Of a DNA stretch of 64,000 nucleotides, positions 9,400-17,578 are shown in pieces. The DNA comes from Imperialibacter roseus (GTDB lineage Bacteria > Bacteroidota > Bacteroidia > Cytophagales > Cyclobacteriaceae), in contig NZ_CP136051.1 in assembly GCF_032999765.1 (NCBI RefSeq), positions 6,342,501-6,406,500 of the forward strand, written 5' to 3'. The notes below the pieces were generated by a model. The model searched no databases, was not told the DNA's origin, and saw nothing but the letters and a program-made list of their open reading frames with translations. Each line of letters starts with the position of its first letter. Position 1 is the first letter of the stretch. The position numbers and the translations under genes are program-made.

Positions 9400-10705
9400 C
9401 AACGTCTTTTCTACCGATGCTGAAGTACGTAAACCCAAGGTCTTCCATCGCTTGTGTGTCGTACAAGTTTCTGCCGTCAAAAATTACTTTAGACCTGAGC
9501 AGAGACTGAAGCTTGTCAAACTCAGGCGTTCTGAAAACAGGCCATTCCGTCATAATAAACAGTGCATCAGCACCATCAACTGCAGCATACTCGTCGCTAC
9601 AGAATTCTATGGTGTTGCCGAAAAGCTCTTTCACGTTTTCCATGGCTTCCGGATCGTATACCTTCACTTTGGCACCAAGTGCAAGCAGCTCTTTAATGTT
9701 CTCTAAGGCTGGCGCTTCTCTAATGTCGTCTGTATATGGCTTAAATGCCAGACCCCAGATTCCGAAAGTCTTGCCCTTTAGGCTCCCATTGTAAAATGCT
9801 TTGGCACGATGGATCAGCTTGGTTTTCTGCTCTTGGTTCACATCCATTACCGAGGTTAGAAGCTTAAAGTCATATTTAACTTCCTGCGCCGACTTGGCCA
9901 ATGCCTGCACGTCCTTTGGAAAACAGCTTCCACCGTATCCAATGCCGGCAAAAAGGAATCTTTTTCCGATCCTGGTATCCGTACCAATTCCTTTTCTAAC
10001 CATGTCAACATCTGCACCCAATAGTTCACACATGTTGGCAATCTCATTCATGAATGTGATTTTGGTGGCGAGGAATGAATTGGCTGCATACTTCGTGAGC
10101 TCTGCCGATTTCTCATCCATAAAAATAACCGGGTTGCCTTGACGTACGAATGGCGCATAAAGCTGATCCATCACTTTTCTCGCTTTGTCCGAGCTTGTGC
10201 CAATCACCACTCTGTCTGGCTTCATGAAATCATCTACTGCGACACCTTCCCTGAGAAACTCAGGATTTGACACCACATCAAATGGCACTTTCGCATTTTT
10301 TGCTATCTGTGCATGTACCTTGTCGGCAGTGCCGACCGGAACAGTACTCTTATCAACAATTACCGTGTACTCGCTAAGAATAGGGCCAAGGTCGCTGGCC
10401 ACCTTCAATATATATTTAAGGTCGGCAGAGCCATCTTCACCGGGAGGTGTGGGCAGTGCCAGAAAAATAATTTTTGCATCCTTAATCCCTTCCTTAAGGT
10501 TGGTAGTGAAATCGAGTCTGCCCTGCTTAATATTCCTTTCAAAGAGAACGTCCAAACCGGGCTCATAAATAGGCATGATCTGATTCTTAAGTTTTTCAAC
10601 CTTCTTTTCGTCGATGTCAACACACGTTACGTGGTTTCCGGTTTCGGCGAAGCAGGTGCCTGTTACAAGTCCAACATAGCCAGTTCCAACTACAGCAATT
10701 TTCAT
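9389..10705 (-). CDS. ugd: UDP-glucose 6-dehydrogenase
   Basis: Oxidises UDP-glucose to UDP-glucuronate with two NAD, feeding capsule or exopolysaccharide synthesis. The 438-residue protein has the N-terminal NAD motif GTGYVGLVTG (7-16), the central helix region with the catalytic Cys in GGSCFPKD (about 258-265), and the C-terminal UDP-binding domain (WGLAFKPYTDDIREAP). It is the first gene of ugd-galE-rfbB. Confidence 0.95.
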   Translation of the reverse strand: MKIAVVGTGYVGLVTGTCFAETGNHVTCVDIDEKKVEKLKNQIMPIYEPGLDVLFERNIKQGRLDFTTNLKEGIKDAKIIFLALPTPPGEDGSADLKYILKVASDLGPILSEYTVIVDKSTVPVGTADKVHAQIAKNAKVPFDVVSNPEFLREGVAVDDFMKPDRVVIGTSSDKARKVMDQLYAPFVRQGNPVIFMDEKSAELTKYAANSFLATKITFMNEIANMCELLGADVDMVRKGIGTDTRIGKRFLFAGIGYGGSCFPKDVQALAKSAQEVKYDFKLLTSVMDVNQEQKTKLIHRAKAFYNGSLKGKTFGIWGLAFKPYTDDIREAPALENIKELLALGAKVKVYDPEAMENVKELFGNTIEFCSDEYAAVDGADALFIMTEWPVFRTPEFDKLQSLLRSKVIFDGRNLYDTQAMEDLGFTYFSIGRKDVDGK

Positions 10706-10734
10706 ATTGTTCGGGTTTTCTTATTAGTCTGCTA

Positions 10735-10742
10735 CAAATCTA
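10735..10742 (-). promoter_or_regulatory. Possible -7 element for ugd-galE-rfbB
   Basis: TAGATTTG on the minus strand matches the TAnnTTTG consensus and lies 29 nt upstream of the ugd ATG. A matching TTTG box at the usual 19-21 nt distance is not clear (a TTG occurs at 22 nt), so this is a moderate call. Confidence 0.45.
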
Positions 10743-10817
10743 TCAATCTGCAAAATAATTACACCAATTCTTTCGGTAAATGAATGTTTTTTGGAGTTAA
10801 TTAAACTTGACATTAAG

Positions 10818-10840
10818 ACCAGCAACGGCAGGTTGCTGGT
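10818..10840. repeat. Inverted repeat between ugd and the acyl-CoA dehydrogenase gene
   Basis: ACCAGCAAC and GTTGCTGGT form a perfect 9-bp dyad around GGCAG. It lies in the 196-nt region between two divergent genes, about 60 nt upstream of the acyl-CoA dehydrogenase ATG. No T tract follows, so an operator is more likely than a terminator. The rest of this intergenic region shows nothing else beyond the ugd -7 candidate. Confidence 0.5.
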
Positions 10841-10901
10841 TGTCGGTTTAAACTAACGATGGATAATTGCGTTTTTATTTTATACAGCCCAAATAAGCAA
10901 C

Positions 10902-12065
10902 ATGGATACATTGACAAAAGAACGAAACGAAGAAGTTGAGTTGGAAAACCAAAGGATGATTGAGGAGATGGTGCGTGATTTTGCCAGGGTGGAAATTTCC
11001 CCAAACATTAAAAAGTGGGATGAGTCCCAGCATTTTCCTAAAGAGCTTTTTCACAAAATGGGTGAGCTTGGCCTCATGGGAGTGATGGTGCCTCACGAAC
11101 TGGGAGGGTCGGGATTTGGCTATCTTGAGTACATCACCGCCGTTATAGAAATATCGAAAGTGGATCCTTCCATAGGGCTTTCGCTGGCCGCTCACAATTC
11201 TCTCTGCACGGGTCACCTCCTTCAATTCGGAAATGACGAGCAAAAAAAGAAGTGGCTACCAAAGCTAGCTTCAGGAGAATGGATAGGAGCCTGGGGACTT
11301 ACCGAACCTAATACTGGCTCGGACGCAGCCAATATGAAAACTACAGCGGTGAAAGATGGGAATGAATGGGTGATCAACGGAGCCAAAAACTTTATTACCC
11401 ACGGTATTTCTGGCGACATAGCTGTTTTAATTGCAAGAACTGGCAAAACGGGCGATTCTCATGGCATGTCGGCTTTTATAGTCGAGAGAGGTACCCCGGG
11501 CTTTGCCGGAGGAAGAAAGGAAGATAAGCTGGGCATGAGGGCATCTGAAACAGCTGAAATGATTTTTCAGGACTGTAGAATTCCGGAGAAAAACCTTCTG
11601 GGAGAAGTTGGCGACGGCTTTATACAATCATTAAAAGTTTTGGATGGAGGCCGGATATCAATAGCTGCGTTAAGTTGCGGTATTGCTGAAGGCGCTTTGC
11701 AGGCTGCTTTGGTCTACTCTCAGGAAAGACATCAATTCAATAAGCCTATTTCTTCCTTTCAGGGAATTTCCTTTATGCTTGCCGAAATGGCTACCCAGTT
11801 GGAAGCAGCCAAACTGCTCACCTATCAGGCAGGCGCTATAAAAAACAGGAAGGGAAAAGTGACAAAGGAATCTGCAATGGCGAAATACTACGCTTCTGAA
11901 GTGGCCGTTTCGGTGGCCAACAACGCAGTGCAGATTTTCGGAGGCTATGGTTTCACCAAGGACTACCCGGTCGAGAAATTTTATCGGGACGCCAAGCTTT
12001 GCACTATTGGTGAGGGAACCTCTGAAATTCAAAAGGTGGTGATCTCAAGAGAACTATTGAAATAA
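10902..12065 (+). CDS. Acyl-CoA dehydrogenase
   Basis: FAD enzyme of beta-oxidation or branched-chain amino acid breakdown that introduces a trans-2 double bond into acyl-CoA and passes electrons to ETF. The 387-residue protein follows the family order: N-terminal helical domain, middle beta domain with [15 protein letters not shown] (about 131-145), and C-terminal helical domain with [30 protein letters not shown] near the C-terminus carries the Glu in the position of the MCAD catalytic base. Length and motifs fit the short-chain/butyryl-CoA group, but chain length is not certain. Confidence 0.93.
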   Translation: MDTLTKERNEEVELENQRMIEEMVRDFARVEISPNIKKWDESQHFPKELFHKMGELGLMGVMVPHELGGSGFGYLEYITAVIEISKVDPSIGLSLAAHNSLCTGHLLQFGNDEQKKKWLPKLASGEWIGAWGLTEPNTGSDAANMKTTAVKDGNEWVINGAKNFITHGISGDIAVLIARTGKTGDSHGMSAFIVERGTPGFAGGRKEDKLGMRASETAEMIFQDCRIPEKNLLGEVGDGFIQSLKVLDGGRISIAALSCGIAEGALQAALVYSQERHQFNKPISSFQGISFMLAEMATQLEAAKLLTYQAGAIKNRKGKVTKESAMAKYYASEVAVSVANNAVQIFGGYGFTKDYPVEKFYRDAKLCTIGEGTSEIQKVVISRELLK

Positions 12066-12066
12066 A

Positions 12067-12099
12067 TTTGAGTTTTTGGAATTAAAAACTTTATCTTTG
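12067..12099 (+). promoter_or_regulatory. Promoter of rpsU (Bacteroidota type)
   Basis: TTTG (12067-12070), 21 nt, TATCTTTG (12092-12099). This is a good match to the TTTG/TAnnTTTG consensus and would start transcription about 15-20 nt before the rpsU ATG. It is in the A+T-rich gap directly after the acyl-CoA dehydrogenase stop. Confidence 0.7.
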
Positions 12100-12121
12100 C
12101 AGCCCATAATTAATTAACGAA

Positions 12122-12316
12122 ATGATCGTAGTAAACATTAAGGAAAACGAGTCAATCGACAAGGCACTTAAGAGATTCAAGAAGAAATTCGAGAGAACAG
12201 GCGTTCTTAAGGAGCTTCGCAGCCGCACTTTCTTTGTTAAGCCTTCTGTAAAAAACAGAGAAGAAAAAATCAAAGCCGCCTACCGTCAGCAAATGATGGG
12301 TCAGGAAAATTTATAA
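12122..12316 (+). CDS. rpsU: 30S ribosomal protein bS21
   Basis: Small ribosomal protein near the anti-Shine-Dalgarno end of 16S rRNA. The 64-residue protein shows the family pattern: MIVVNIKENESIDKALKRFKKK-type start, a central basic helix and a Lys/Arg-rich C-terminus. It has its own promoter upstream. The order rpsU-xerD-hpf is common in Bacteroidota. Confidence 0.96.
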   Translation: MIVVNIKENESIDKALKRFKKKFERTGVLKELRSRTFFVKPSVKNREEKIKAAYRQQMMGQENL

Positions 12317-12330
12317 TAGCGGATATATTT

Positions 12331-12367
12331 CATAAGTTAGTGAATAAGGTGATTTCACTAACTTATG
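12331..12367 (+). promoter_or_regulatory. 14-bp hairpin enclosing the xerD start codon
   Basis: CATAAGTTAGTGAA (12331-12344) pairs perfectly with TTCACTAACTTATG (12354-12367) around a 9-nt loop. The last three bases of the 3' arm are the xerD ATG, so in the folded RNA the start codon is base-paired. No T tract follows, which argues against a terminator. Control of XerD translation, or partial separation of xerD from rpsU expression, is inferred. Confidence 0.6.
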
Positions 12368-13243
12368 ATTGATTCTTTTCTCAAATACCTCCAATTCGAA
12401 AAGAGGCTTAGCCCCCATACCCTTACCTCATACAAGAGTGATCTAACTCAGGCTGAGTCATTTCTAAGCAGTGAATTTTCCTACGGGTTAAAGGATGCCA
12501 ACTATCAGGCATTGAGAACTTGGCTCATCCACCTTGTTGAACAGGGCTTGGAAAGCAAGTCAGTTAACAGGAAAATTGCCTCCCTCAAGTCATACTACAA
12601 GTTTCTTCTGCGTAGGGAGGAGATCGAAAAAAGCCCAGCCGACAAGCTTAAGCCGCTTAAAACTCCCAAAATGCTGCCCTCCTTCGTGAGGGAGAGCGAA
12701 ATGACTACACTGCTTGACCAGATTCCTTTTCCGGAGGGATTTGTTGGTGTCAGAGATAAACTCATTCTCGATTTTTTGTATGGCACAGGCATACGCCTTT
12801 CCGAACTAATTAATTTAAAGGATGAGGACATCAATTTCTATCAGGGGCACGTTAAGGTATTAGGCAAGCGAAACAAAGAAAGGGTGATCCCTATTCCGGC
12901 CCCGCTTGTTGAAGAAGTTAGAAAATATATTCTCCTTAAGAAGGAGCATTTGTCTGAAAATTTCTCTAACTTTTTGATAGTAACTGATGAGGGAGGTAAG
13001 GCCTATCCTATGATGATTTACAGGACGGTAAAAGCGTATTTGAATATGGTTACTAGCTCGGAAAAGAAAAGCCCGCACGTACTTAGACACACCTTCGCCA
13101 CCCACTTGCTCAATAAAGGAGCTGATCTTAACGCCGTAAAAGATTTACTTGGACATGCCAATTTAGCGGCTACTCAGGTGTACACACACAATACACTTGA
13201 TAAGCTGAAGTCTGTTTATAAACAAGCCCATCCAAAGGCTTAA
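12365..13243 (+). CDS. xerD: Tyrosine recombinase XerD/XerC type
   Basis: Resolves chromosome dimers at dif during cell division. The 292-residue protein has the N-terminal SAM-like core-binding domain (about 1-90) and the catalytic domain with every expected residue: Arg144 (GTGIRLSEL), Lys168, His238 and Arg241 (HVLRH), His264 (LLGHA) and the nucleophile Tyr273 (QVYTH). Length and the housekeeping context (rpsU, hpf) point to the chromosomal Xer enzyme rather than a phage or transposon integrase. Whether it is the XerC- or XerD-like partner cannot be settled here. Confidence 0.9.
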   Translation: MIDSFLKYLQFEKRLSPHTLTSYKSDLTQAESFLSSEFSYGLKDANYQALRTWLIHLVEQGLESKSVNRKIASLKSYYKFLLRREEIEKSPADKLKPLKTPKMLPSFVRESEMTTLLDQIPFPEGFVGVRDKLILDFLYGTGIRLSELINLKDEDINFYQGHVKVLGKRNKERVIPIPAPLVEEVRKYILLKKEHLSENFSNFLIVTDEGGKAYPMMIYRTVKAYLNMVTSSEKKSPHVLRHTFATHLLNKGADLNAVKDLLGHANLAATQVYTHNTLDKLKSVYKQAHPKA

Positions 13244-13269
13244 TTGTTGTACCCTTAAATTTTAGTATT

Positions 13270-13566
13270 ATGAAACTGCAGATGCATTCAATCCACTTCG
13301 ACGCCGACATTAAATTGTTGGACTTCATTCAAAAGAAAACCGATAAGCTAAATACCTTTTATGACAGGATTATAGATGGTGAAGTATTTATGCGTCTCGA
13401 GAAGAATGATGTAGAAAACAAAGTAGTTGAAATAAAGCTGAATATTCCTGGCTCACAATTGTTTGCCAAAGAGCAGTCTAAATCTTTTGAAGCTGCAACC
13501 GATCTGGCAGTGGAAGCCTTGCGAAGGCAACTGAAAAAATTTAAGGAAAAGCAAAAAGTAGCTTAA
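13270..13566 (+). CDS. hpf: Short ribosome hibernation-promoting factor (HPF/RaiA family)
   Basis: Binds the decoding region of the 30S subunit and silences or pairs ribosomes in slow growth. The 98-residue protein is the short form: it has the beta-alpha-beta fold region (MQMHSIHFDADIKLLDFIQ-like start, EVFMRLEKND, VEIKLNIPG) and the helical EAATDLAVEALRRQLKKFKEK, with no C-terminal dimerisation domain. It follows xerD by 26 nt and ends at a strong terminator. Confidence 0.9.
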   Translation: MKLQMHSIHFDADIKLLDFIQKKTDKLNTFYDRIIDGEVFMRLEKNDVENKVVEIKLNIPGSQLFAKEQSKSFEAATDLAVEALRRQLKKFKEKQKVA

Positions 13567-13602
13567 AAAGAAAGGCCCGTTTAGTAGCGGGCCTTTCTTT
13601 TT
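13565..13602 (+). terminator. Terminator after hpf
   Basis: GAAAGGCCCG (13570-13579) pairs with CGGGCCTTTC (13588-13597), and flanking A and T runs extend the stem to about 15 bp. The T run completes an intrinsic terminator that ends the rpsU-xerD-hpf unit. Confidence 0.92.
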
Positions 13603-13676
13603 CAGGTATGAAAACATACATTTGCCTTATTTTTGAAAACCTTTGGGGCGCCAGGGTAGGTAAAATTTGAAATGCT

Positions 13677-14066
13677 ATGAGCCAAGACGAAAGAACCAGA
13701 TACTCAGACGAAGAGCTTAAAGAATTTGAGGAAATAATCTCTCAAAAGCTCGATAAGGCACGAAGTGAGCTTAAATACATCAAGGAGTCGCTTAGCCGAA
13801 GCAACGATGAAGGCACGGATAATACCTCAGGAAACATAAAGGTGCTGGAAGACGGGGCCGACATGATGGAAAAAGAAAACCTGAGCCAGCTGGCATCAAG
13901 GCAGCAAAAATTTATGGTTCAACTCGAAAATGCCATGGTAAGGATAAAAAATGGCACCTATGGCATTTGCGTTGATACTGGAAAGCTGATCTCTAAGGAA
14001 CGTTTAAAAGCTGTTCCCCACACCATGCATTCTATTGAAGCTAAATTGAAGCAGTCACGAAACTAA
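13677..14066 (+). CDS. DksA/TraR-like protein without a zinc finger
   Basis: DksA-family proteins bind the RNA polymerase secondary channel. The 129-residue protein has a long charged N-terminal coiled-coil region (about 10-105) and the C-terminal motif YGICVDTGKLISKERLKAVP, typical of the Bacteroidota TraR/DksA group. Only one Cys remains where classical DksA has four zinc ligands, so the finger is degenerate. Regulation of transcription is likely from the family; target genes are unknown. Confidence 0.8.
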   Translation: MSQDERTRYSDEELKEFEEIISQKLDKARSELKYIKESLSRSNDEGTDNTSGNIKVLEDGADMMEKENLSQLASRQQKFMVQLENAMVRIKNGTYGICVDTGKLISKERLKAVPHTMHSIEAKLKQSRN

Positions 14067-14087
14067 AGTCGCAGGGGTTTATAGCAG

Positions 14088-14654
14088 TTGGATTATCTTG
14101 TCAATCATATTGAAGCACTCATCTTTTGCTCACCCAAGCCAGTAAGGGATGAAGACTTGAAGAGCACACTCGAAGAAATGTTCGGCACTGAAGTGCCTGG
14201 AGATGACATCTCCCTTGCGATTGAAAAGCTAAAAGAAAAATATAGTGCGGAAACCTTTGCCTTTGAACCTGTAAAGTCCGGAGGAGGCTATCAGTTTCTC
14301 ACCAAACCAGCCTACCAGGCCAGCATTGGCATTTTGCTGAAGCAGCAATCCAAACGACGGTTGTCCACTTCCTCTCTCGAGACTTTGTCGATTATTGCCT
14401 ACAAGCAGCCAATGACCAAATCCGAGATCGAGCAAATTCGTGGCGTCAATTGCGACTACGCCGTACAAAAGCTGCTGGAAAAGGAGCTTGTTGAAATCAA
14501 GGGCAAGTCAGAAGGTGTGGGCAGGCCGCTCTTATACGGCACTAGCAGCAAATTTATGGACTATTTTGGCATTAACGATTTGAAAGAAATGCCGACCCCC
14601 AAAGACTTTCTCAAAGAAGAAAATGAGATTGGGGAGACCAAATCGGAAGAATAA
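14088..14654 (+). CDS. scpB: Segregation and condensation protein B
   Basis: Winged-helix subunit of the SMC-ScpA-ScpB condensin that folds and segregates the chromosome. The 188-residue protein starts at TTG (14088), which reads as the conserved MDYLVNHIEALIFCS; no ATG is near. Two winged-helix domains follow, with LETLSIIAYKQPMTKSEIEQIRG and LLEKELVEIKGKSEGVGRPLLYGTS typical of the family (each longer stretch here is described as separate parts: LETLSIIAYKQP, SEIEQIRGVN, and GVGRPLLYGTS). It lies 21 nt after the DksA-like gene. Confidence 0.93.
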   Translation: MDYLVNHIEALIFCSPKPVRDEDLKSTLEEMFGTEVPGDDISLAIEKLKEKYSAETFAFEPVKSGGGYQFLTKPAYQASIGILLKQQSKRRLSTSSLETLSIIAYKQPMTKSEIEQIRGVNCDYAVQKLLEKELVEIKGKSEGVGRPLLYGTSSKFMDYFGINDLKEMPTPKDFLKEENEIGETKSEE

Positions 14655-14681
14655 CCCCTCTTTTTTTATTACATTCCACTT

Positions 14682-15812
14682 ATGAAGAAACCATTTAAAG
14701 GAGGAAAGAAATTCTCCGACGATAAGCCGTCTTTTGGTACGGGCAAACGCAGCGAGCCAGGCAAGAGAAGCGATGGCCCTAAAAGATCAGGGCCTTCTGC
14801 CAGGCGCAAGGGGCCTGCTACAGGCTCTGCTGATGGCTCAAGTCAGCCGTCGGAAGGCCGGAATAGGCGAGGTTCTTCAGAGGGCACCAGCCGTCCAAAG
14901 AGGTCGGCAGGGAGCTTTGGTGAAAAGCCGACTGGTCGTGTGAAAAGAAGCTCACCTGACAACGCTACGGAAGGAGCATTCGAAAGGACTTCCCGTTTTG
15001 CCAGTAAGCCAAAAGGTAAAAGTGCACCAAAAGTCCCGAGAAAAGGCGGGGCGGCAGGGAAGCCTTTTAAGCATAAATACGATGAGAAGCCAGTGTCTCC
15101 CAATGAGCCTGTGCGCTTGAATAAATACCTCGCTAACGCTGGCATCGCTTCACGCCGGGAGGCTGATAAGCTGATTGAAGAAGGCAAAGTAACCATCAAT
15201 GGTAAGGTGGTGACCGAGCTTGGGCTTAAGGTGGGGCCAAAGGACGTTGTGAAGTTTGATGGAAGGGTGATGAAGGCTGAGAAGCTGGTTTACCTGCTGT
15301 TGAACAAGCCCAGGGATTTTATAACTACTGTTACTGATCCGCAGAACAGGAAGACTGTGATGAAACTGGTGGCCAATGCCTGTGAAGAGCGGATCTATCC
15401 CGTTGGCAGGCTCGACAGGAACACAAGTGGGCTGTTGCTTTTTACCAACGATGGTGAACTGGCTAAAAAACTGAGTCACCCGTCTCACATGGTAAAGAAG
15501 ATTTACTATGTTGAGCTAAATAAACCCTTGAAGCCTGAGGATCTGGCTAAAATAAAGGCCGGACTGGAGCTGCAGGATGGCCCCGTTCAGCCAGACGACA
15601 TTCAAATCGTGTCGCCAGACTCGATAGGAATTGGCATCGAGATCCATGTCGGTAGAAACAGGATCGTCAGACGTATTTTTGAGTACCTGGGCTACGACGT
15701 GGTGAAGCTCGACAGAGTGATGTATGGAGGGCTTACCAAAAAAGACCTTACCAGGGGCACCTGGCGAATGCTTACGAAGTCCGAAATTAATATGCTGAAG
15801 AACTTCACCTAA
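14682..15812 (+). CDS. rluB: 23S rRNA pseudouridine synthase, RluB type, with a long disordered N-terminus
   Basis: Converts a uridine of 23S rRNA to pseudouridine. The 376-residue protein has three parts: a Lys/Arg/Ser/Gly-rich unstructured N-terminus (about 1-140), an S4 RNA-binding domain (RLNKYLANAGIASRREADKL, about 146-165), and the RsuA/RluB catalytic domain with the catalytic Asp in GRLDRNTSGLL (about 244-254). The basic N-terminal extension is usual in Bacteroidota homologues and may add RNA binding. It begins 27 nt after scpB. Confidence 0.9.
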   Translation: MKKPFKGGKKFSDDKPSFGTGKRSEPGKRSDGPKRSGPSARRKGPATGSADGSSQPSEGRNRRGSSEGTSRPKRSAGSFGEKPTGRVKRSSPDNATEGAFERTSRFASKPKGKSAPKVPRKGGAAGKPFKHKYDEKPVSPNEPVRLNKYLANAGIASRREADKLIEEGKVTINGKVVTELGLKVGPKDVVKFDGRVMKAEKLVYLLLNKPRDFITTVTDPQNRKTVMKLVANACEERIYPVGRLDRNTSGLLLFTNDGELAKKLSHPSHMVKKIYYVELNKPLKPEDLAKIKAGLELQDGPVQPDDIQIVSPDSIGIGIEIHVGRNRIVRRIFEYLGYDVVKLDRVMYGGLTKKDLTRGTWRMLTKSEINMLKNFT

Positions 15813-15936
15813 TTCAGCCGTACAGGCTTGAGAACCTCTTCATTTTTGCTGTTGCATGGGAGCCATTCTGGTGCTCTGGCAACGTCCATGAGTCTTTTCG
15901 AATTGTTGTTGACTGGGATGTTTTCGGTCAATTAAT

Positions 15937-15954
15937 TAGTATGCATGCATACTA
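15937..15954. promoter_or_regulatory. 18-nt perfect palindrome, candidate operator
   Basis: TAGTATGCATGCATACTA is its own reverse complement. It lies about 19 nt upstream of a near-consensus -7 element (TATCTTCG, 15973-15980) and 32 nt upstream of a short ORF at 15986. This is the spacing expected of a repressor site over the -33 region. No regulator gene is adjacent. Its size fits a TetR- or MarR-type dimer, but that is a guess. Confidence 0.5.
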
Positions 15955-15985
15955 TTTTTCATAAATCCTTTATATCTTCGAAACA

Positions 15986-16042
15986 ATGAAAGCGCAGCTA
16001 AAAGATTATCGCTGGGTTGGAAAAATTGGGGCGGGGTGGTAA
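15986..16042 (+). other. 18-codon ORF downstream of the palindrome, possible gene remnant
   Basis: ATG at 15986 opens an 18-codon frame (MKAQLKDYRWVGKIGAGW) with a TAA at 16040. It is preceded by a promoter-like element and the palindrome at 15937-15954. The frame runs into the tRNA-Phe terminator. It may be the leftover start of a deleted regulated gene or chance. On the other strand a 40-codon frame (15809-15931, TTG start) ends in the rluB stop region; it too is unrecognised. The rest of 15813-16048 shows nothing else. Confidence 0.25.
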
Positions 16043-16048
16043 AAAAGA

Positions 16049-16074
16049 AAATGCCTTCGCTAGCGAAGGCATTT
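16049..16074 (-). terminator. Terminator after tRNA-Phe
   Basis: AAATGCCTTCG (16049-16059) and CGAAGGCATTT (16064-16074) form an 11-bp stem with a CTAG loop. On the minus strand it is followed by TCTTTTTT. It begins 9 nt past the tRNA 3' end. Confidence 0.9.
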
Positions 16075-16082
16075 AAGGGATG

Positions 16083-16155
16083 TGGTGCTGAGTGGATTCG
16101 AACCACCGACTCACGGATTTTCAGTCCGATGCTCTACCAACTGAGCTACAGCACC
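16083..16155 (-). tRNA. tRNA-Phe (GAA)
   Basis: 73-nt cloverleaf on the minus strand. The acceptor stem GGTGCTG pairs with CAGCACC, the anticodon loop reads CTGAAAA with anticodon GAA, and the T arm has GGTTCGAATCC. The 3' CCA is not encoded. A perfect promoter lies upstream and a terminator downstream, so it is a single-gene unit. Confidence 0.97.
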
Positions 16156-16171
16156 CTCAGAAATGAGAATG

Positions 16172-16202
16172 CAAAAGTATGGATTAAATGATTTGATCCA
16201 AA
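16172..16202 (-). promoter_or_regulatory. Promoter of tRNA-Phe
   Basis: TTTG (16199-16202), exactly 19 nt, TACTTTTG (16172-16179) on the minus strand: a perfect match to the Bacteroidota vegetative promoter. The predicted start is about 10 nt upstream of the mature tRNA. Confidence 0.85.
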
Positions 16203-16240
16203 AACATTTTGAAAAATAAAGGAAACTAGCGACAAAGAAC

Positions 16241-17575
16241 ATGACCTACCTTCCGCAAATTGCTTTTTTAGCTATTCTGGCCGTTGCGGGCTTTATGCTT
16301 TTCGGTCGAATACGACAGATAAGAAAAAATATTTTATTGGGAAGATCCATTGACAGATCTGATCGCAAGAGTGAAAGATGGAAAACCATGCTGCTTGTGG
16401 CTTTCGGTCAAAGGAAAATGTTTAAACGTTTTATTCCTGCCTTTTTTCACTTCTTTATTTATGCGGGCTTTCTCATTATCAATCTGGAGGTGCTGGAGTT
16501 TGTGCTCGACGGTATATTAGGAACGCACAGGCTGTTTGCTCCTTTGCTCGGCAGCATTTATGGTGTGGCAATTAATTTTTTCGAATTTCTTGCTCTGGCA
16601 GTTTTAGTTGCTTGTGTTGTCTTTTTGATAAGGAGAAATATTTTGAGAGTGCCAAGATTCACAAAGCCCGAAATGAAGGGGTGGCCGGCACTGGACGGCA
16701 ATCTTATTTTGGTAATCGAAAGCATCCTGATGCTAGCCATTCTTACTATGAATGCCACCGATCAGCTGCTGCAAGAGCAAATGCCGGAACCCTATCATCA
16801 AACAGGCAACCTCTACATCAGCTCTGTGCTTATTCCATTATTCGACGGAATGAGCACTGGGACGCTGGTAGTTGTTGAACGGTTTGCCTGGTGGTTTCAT
16901 ATTATTGGCATTCTGGCCTTCGCTATTTATGTTACTTACTCAAAGCACCTGCACATTTTCATGGCATTTCCGAACACGTGGTACTCCAACCTGAATGCGA
17001 AAGGGAAGTTTGAGAACATGGAGACCGTAACTAATGAGGTGAAGATGATGCTCGGCATTCAGTCGGACCAGGCCGCACCACCAGCTGAGGTAGGGAGATT
17101 TGGCGCTAAAGACGTGGTCGACTTGAGCTGGAAGAATCTGATGGACGCCTACGCTTGTACCGAATGTGGTCGTTGCACCTCTGAATGCCCAGCCAACATA
17201 ACCGGTAAAAAGCTTTCACCCCGTAAAATCATGATGGACACGAGGGATCGGGTGGAAGAGTACGGGAGCTTTCTTGCTAAAGGTGGCGAGCCTGGGACAG
17301 ATGGCAAGTCGCTTCTGGGTGACCATATCTCCAAAGAAGAGATTAACGCTTGCACCACATGCAATGCCTGCACTGAAGCCTGTCCGGTTAATATTGACCC
17401 TTTGAATATCATTGTACAGATGCGCCAGTATGTAGCCATGGAAGAATCGGGCTCGCCAGCATCCTGGAATACGATGTTTTCAAATATCGAGAATAATTTT
17501 GCCCCCTGGAAGTTTCCTCCCTCCGACCGGTTCAAGTGGGCCGACGAGCTGAAACAAGAACCTTCAAACGACTAA
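16241..17575 (+). CDS. Membrane Fe-S oxidoreductase subunit with two 4Fe-4S clusters
   Basis: The first half (about 5-250) is a multi-helix membrane region like the haem b subunit of nitrate reductase (NarI-type). The second half carries two ferredoxin motifs, CTECGRCTSECP (about 305-316) and CTTCNACTEACP (about 371-382). The following gene, 3 nt away, supplies the cysteine-rich CCG domains. Together they have the parts of HdrDE-like or EtfD-type membrane oxidoreductases, which pass electrons between ETF or other donors and menaquinone. Acting with the acyl-CoA dehydrogenase at 10.9 kb is possible but inferred. Confidence 0.85.
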   Translation: MTYLPQIAFLAILAVAGFMLFGRIRQIRKNILLGRSIDRSDRKSERWKTMLLVAFGQRKMFKRFIPAFFHFFIYAGFLIINLEVLEFVLDGILGTHRLFAPLLGSIYGVAINFFEFLALAVLVACVVFLIRRNILRVPRFTKPEMKGWPALDGNLILVIESILMLAILTMNATDQLLQEQMPEPYHQTGNLYISSVLIPLFDGMSTGTLVVVERFAWWFHIIGILAFAIYVTYSKHLHIFMAFPNTWYSNLNAKGKFENMETVTNEVKMMLGIQSDQAAPPAEVGRFGAKDVVDLSWKNLMDAYACTECGRCTSECPANITGKKLSPRKIMMDTRDRVEEYGSFLAKGGEPGTDGKSLLGDHISKEEINACTTCNACTEACPVNIDPLNIIVQMRQYVAMEESGSPASWNTMFSNIENNFAPWKFPPSDRFKWADELKQEPSND

Positions 17576-17578
17576 GCA

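Noticed and set aside
12365-13243. Tyrosine recombinase as integrase of a mobile element
   Set aside because: No attachment-site repeats, excisionase or cargo; rpsU-xerD-hpf is a housekeeping order and the length fits XerC/D.
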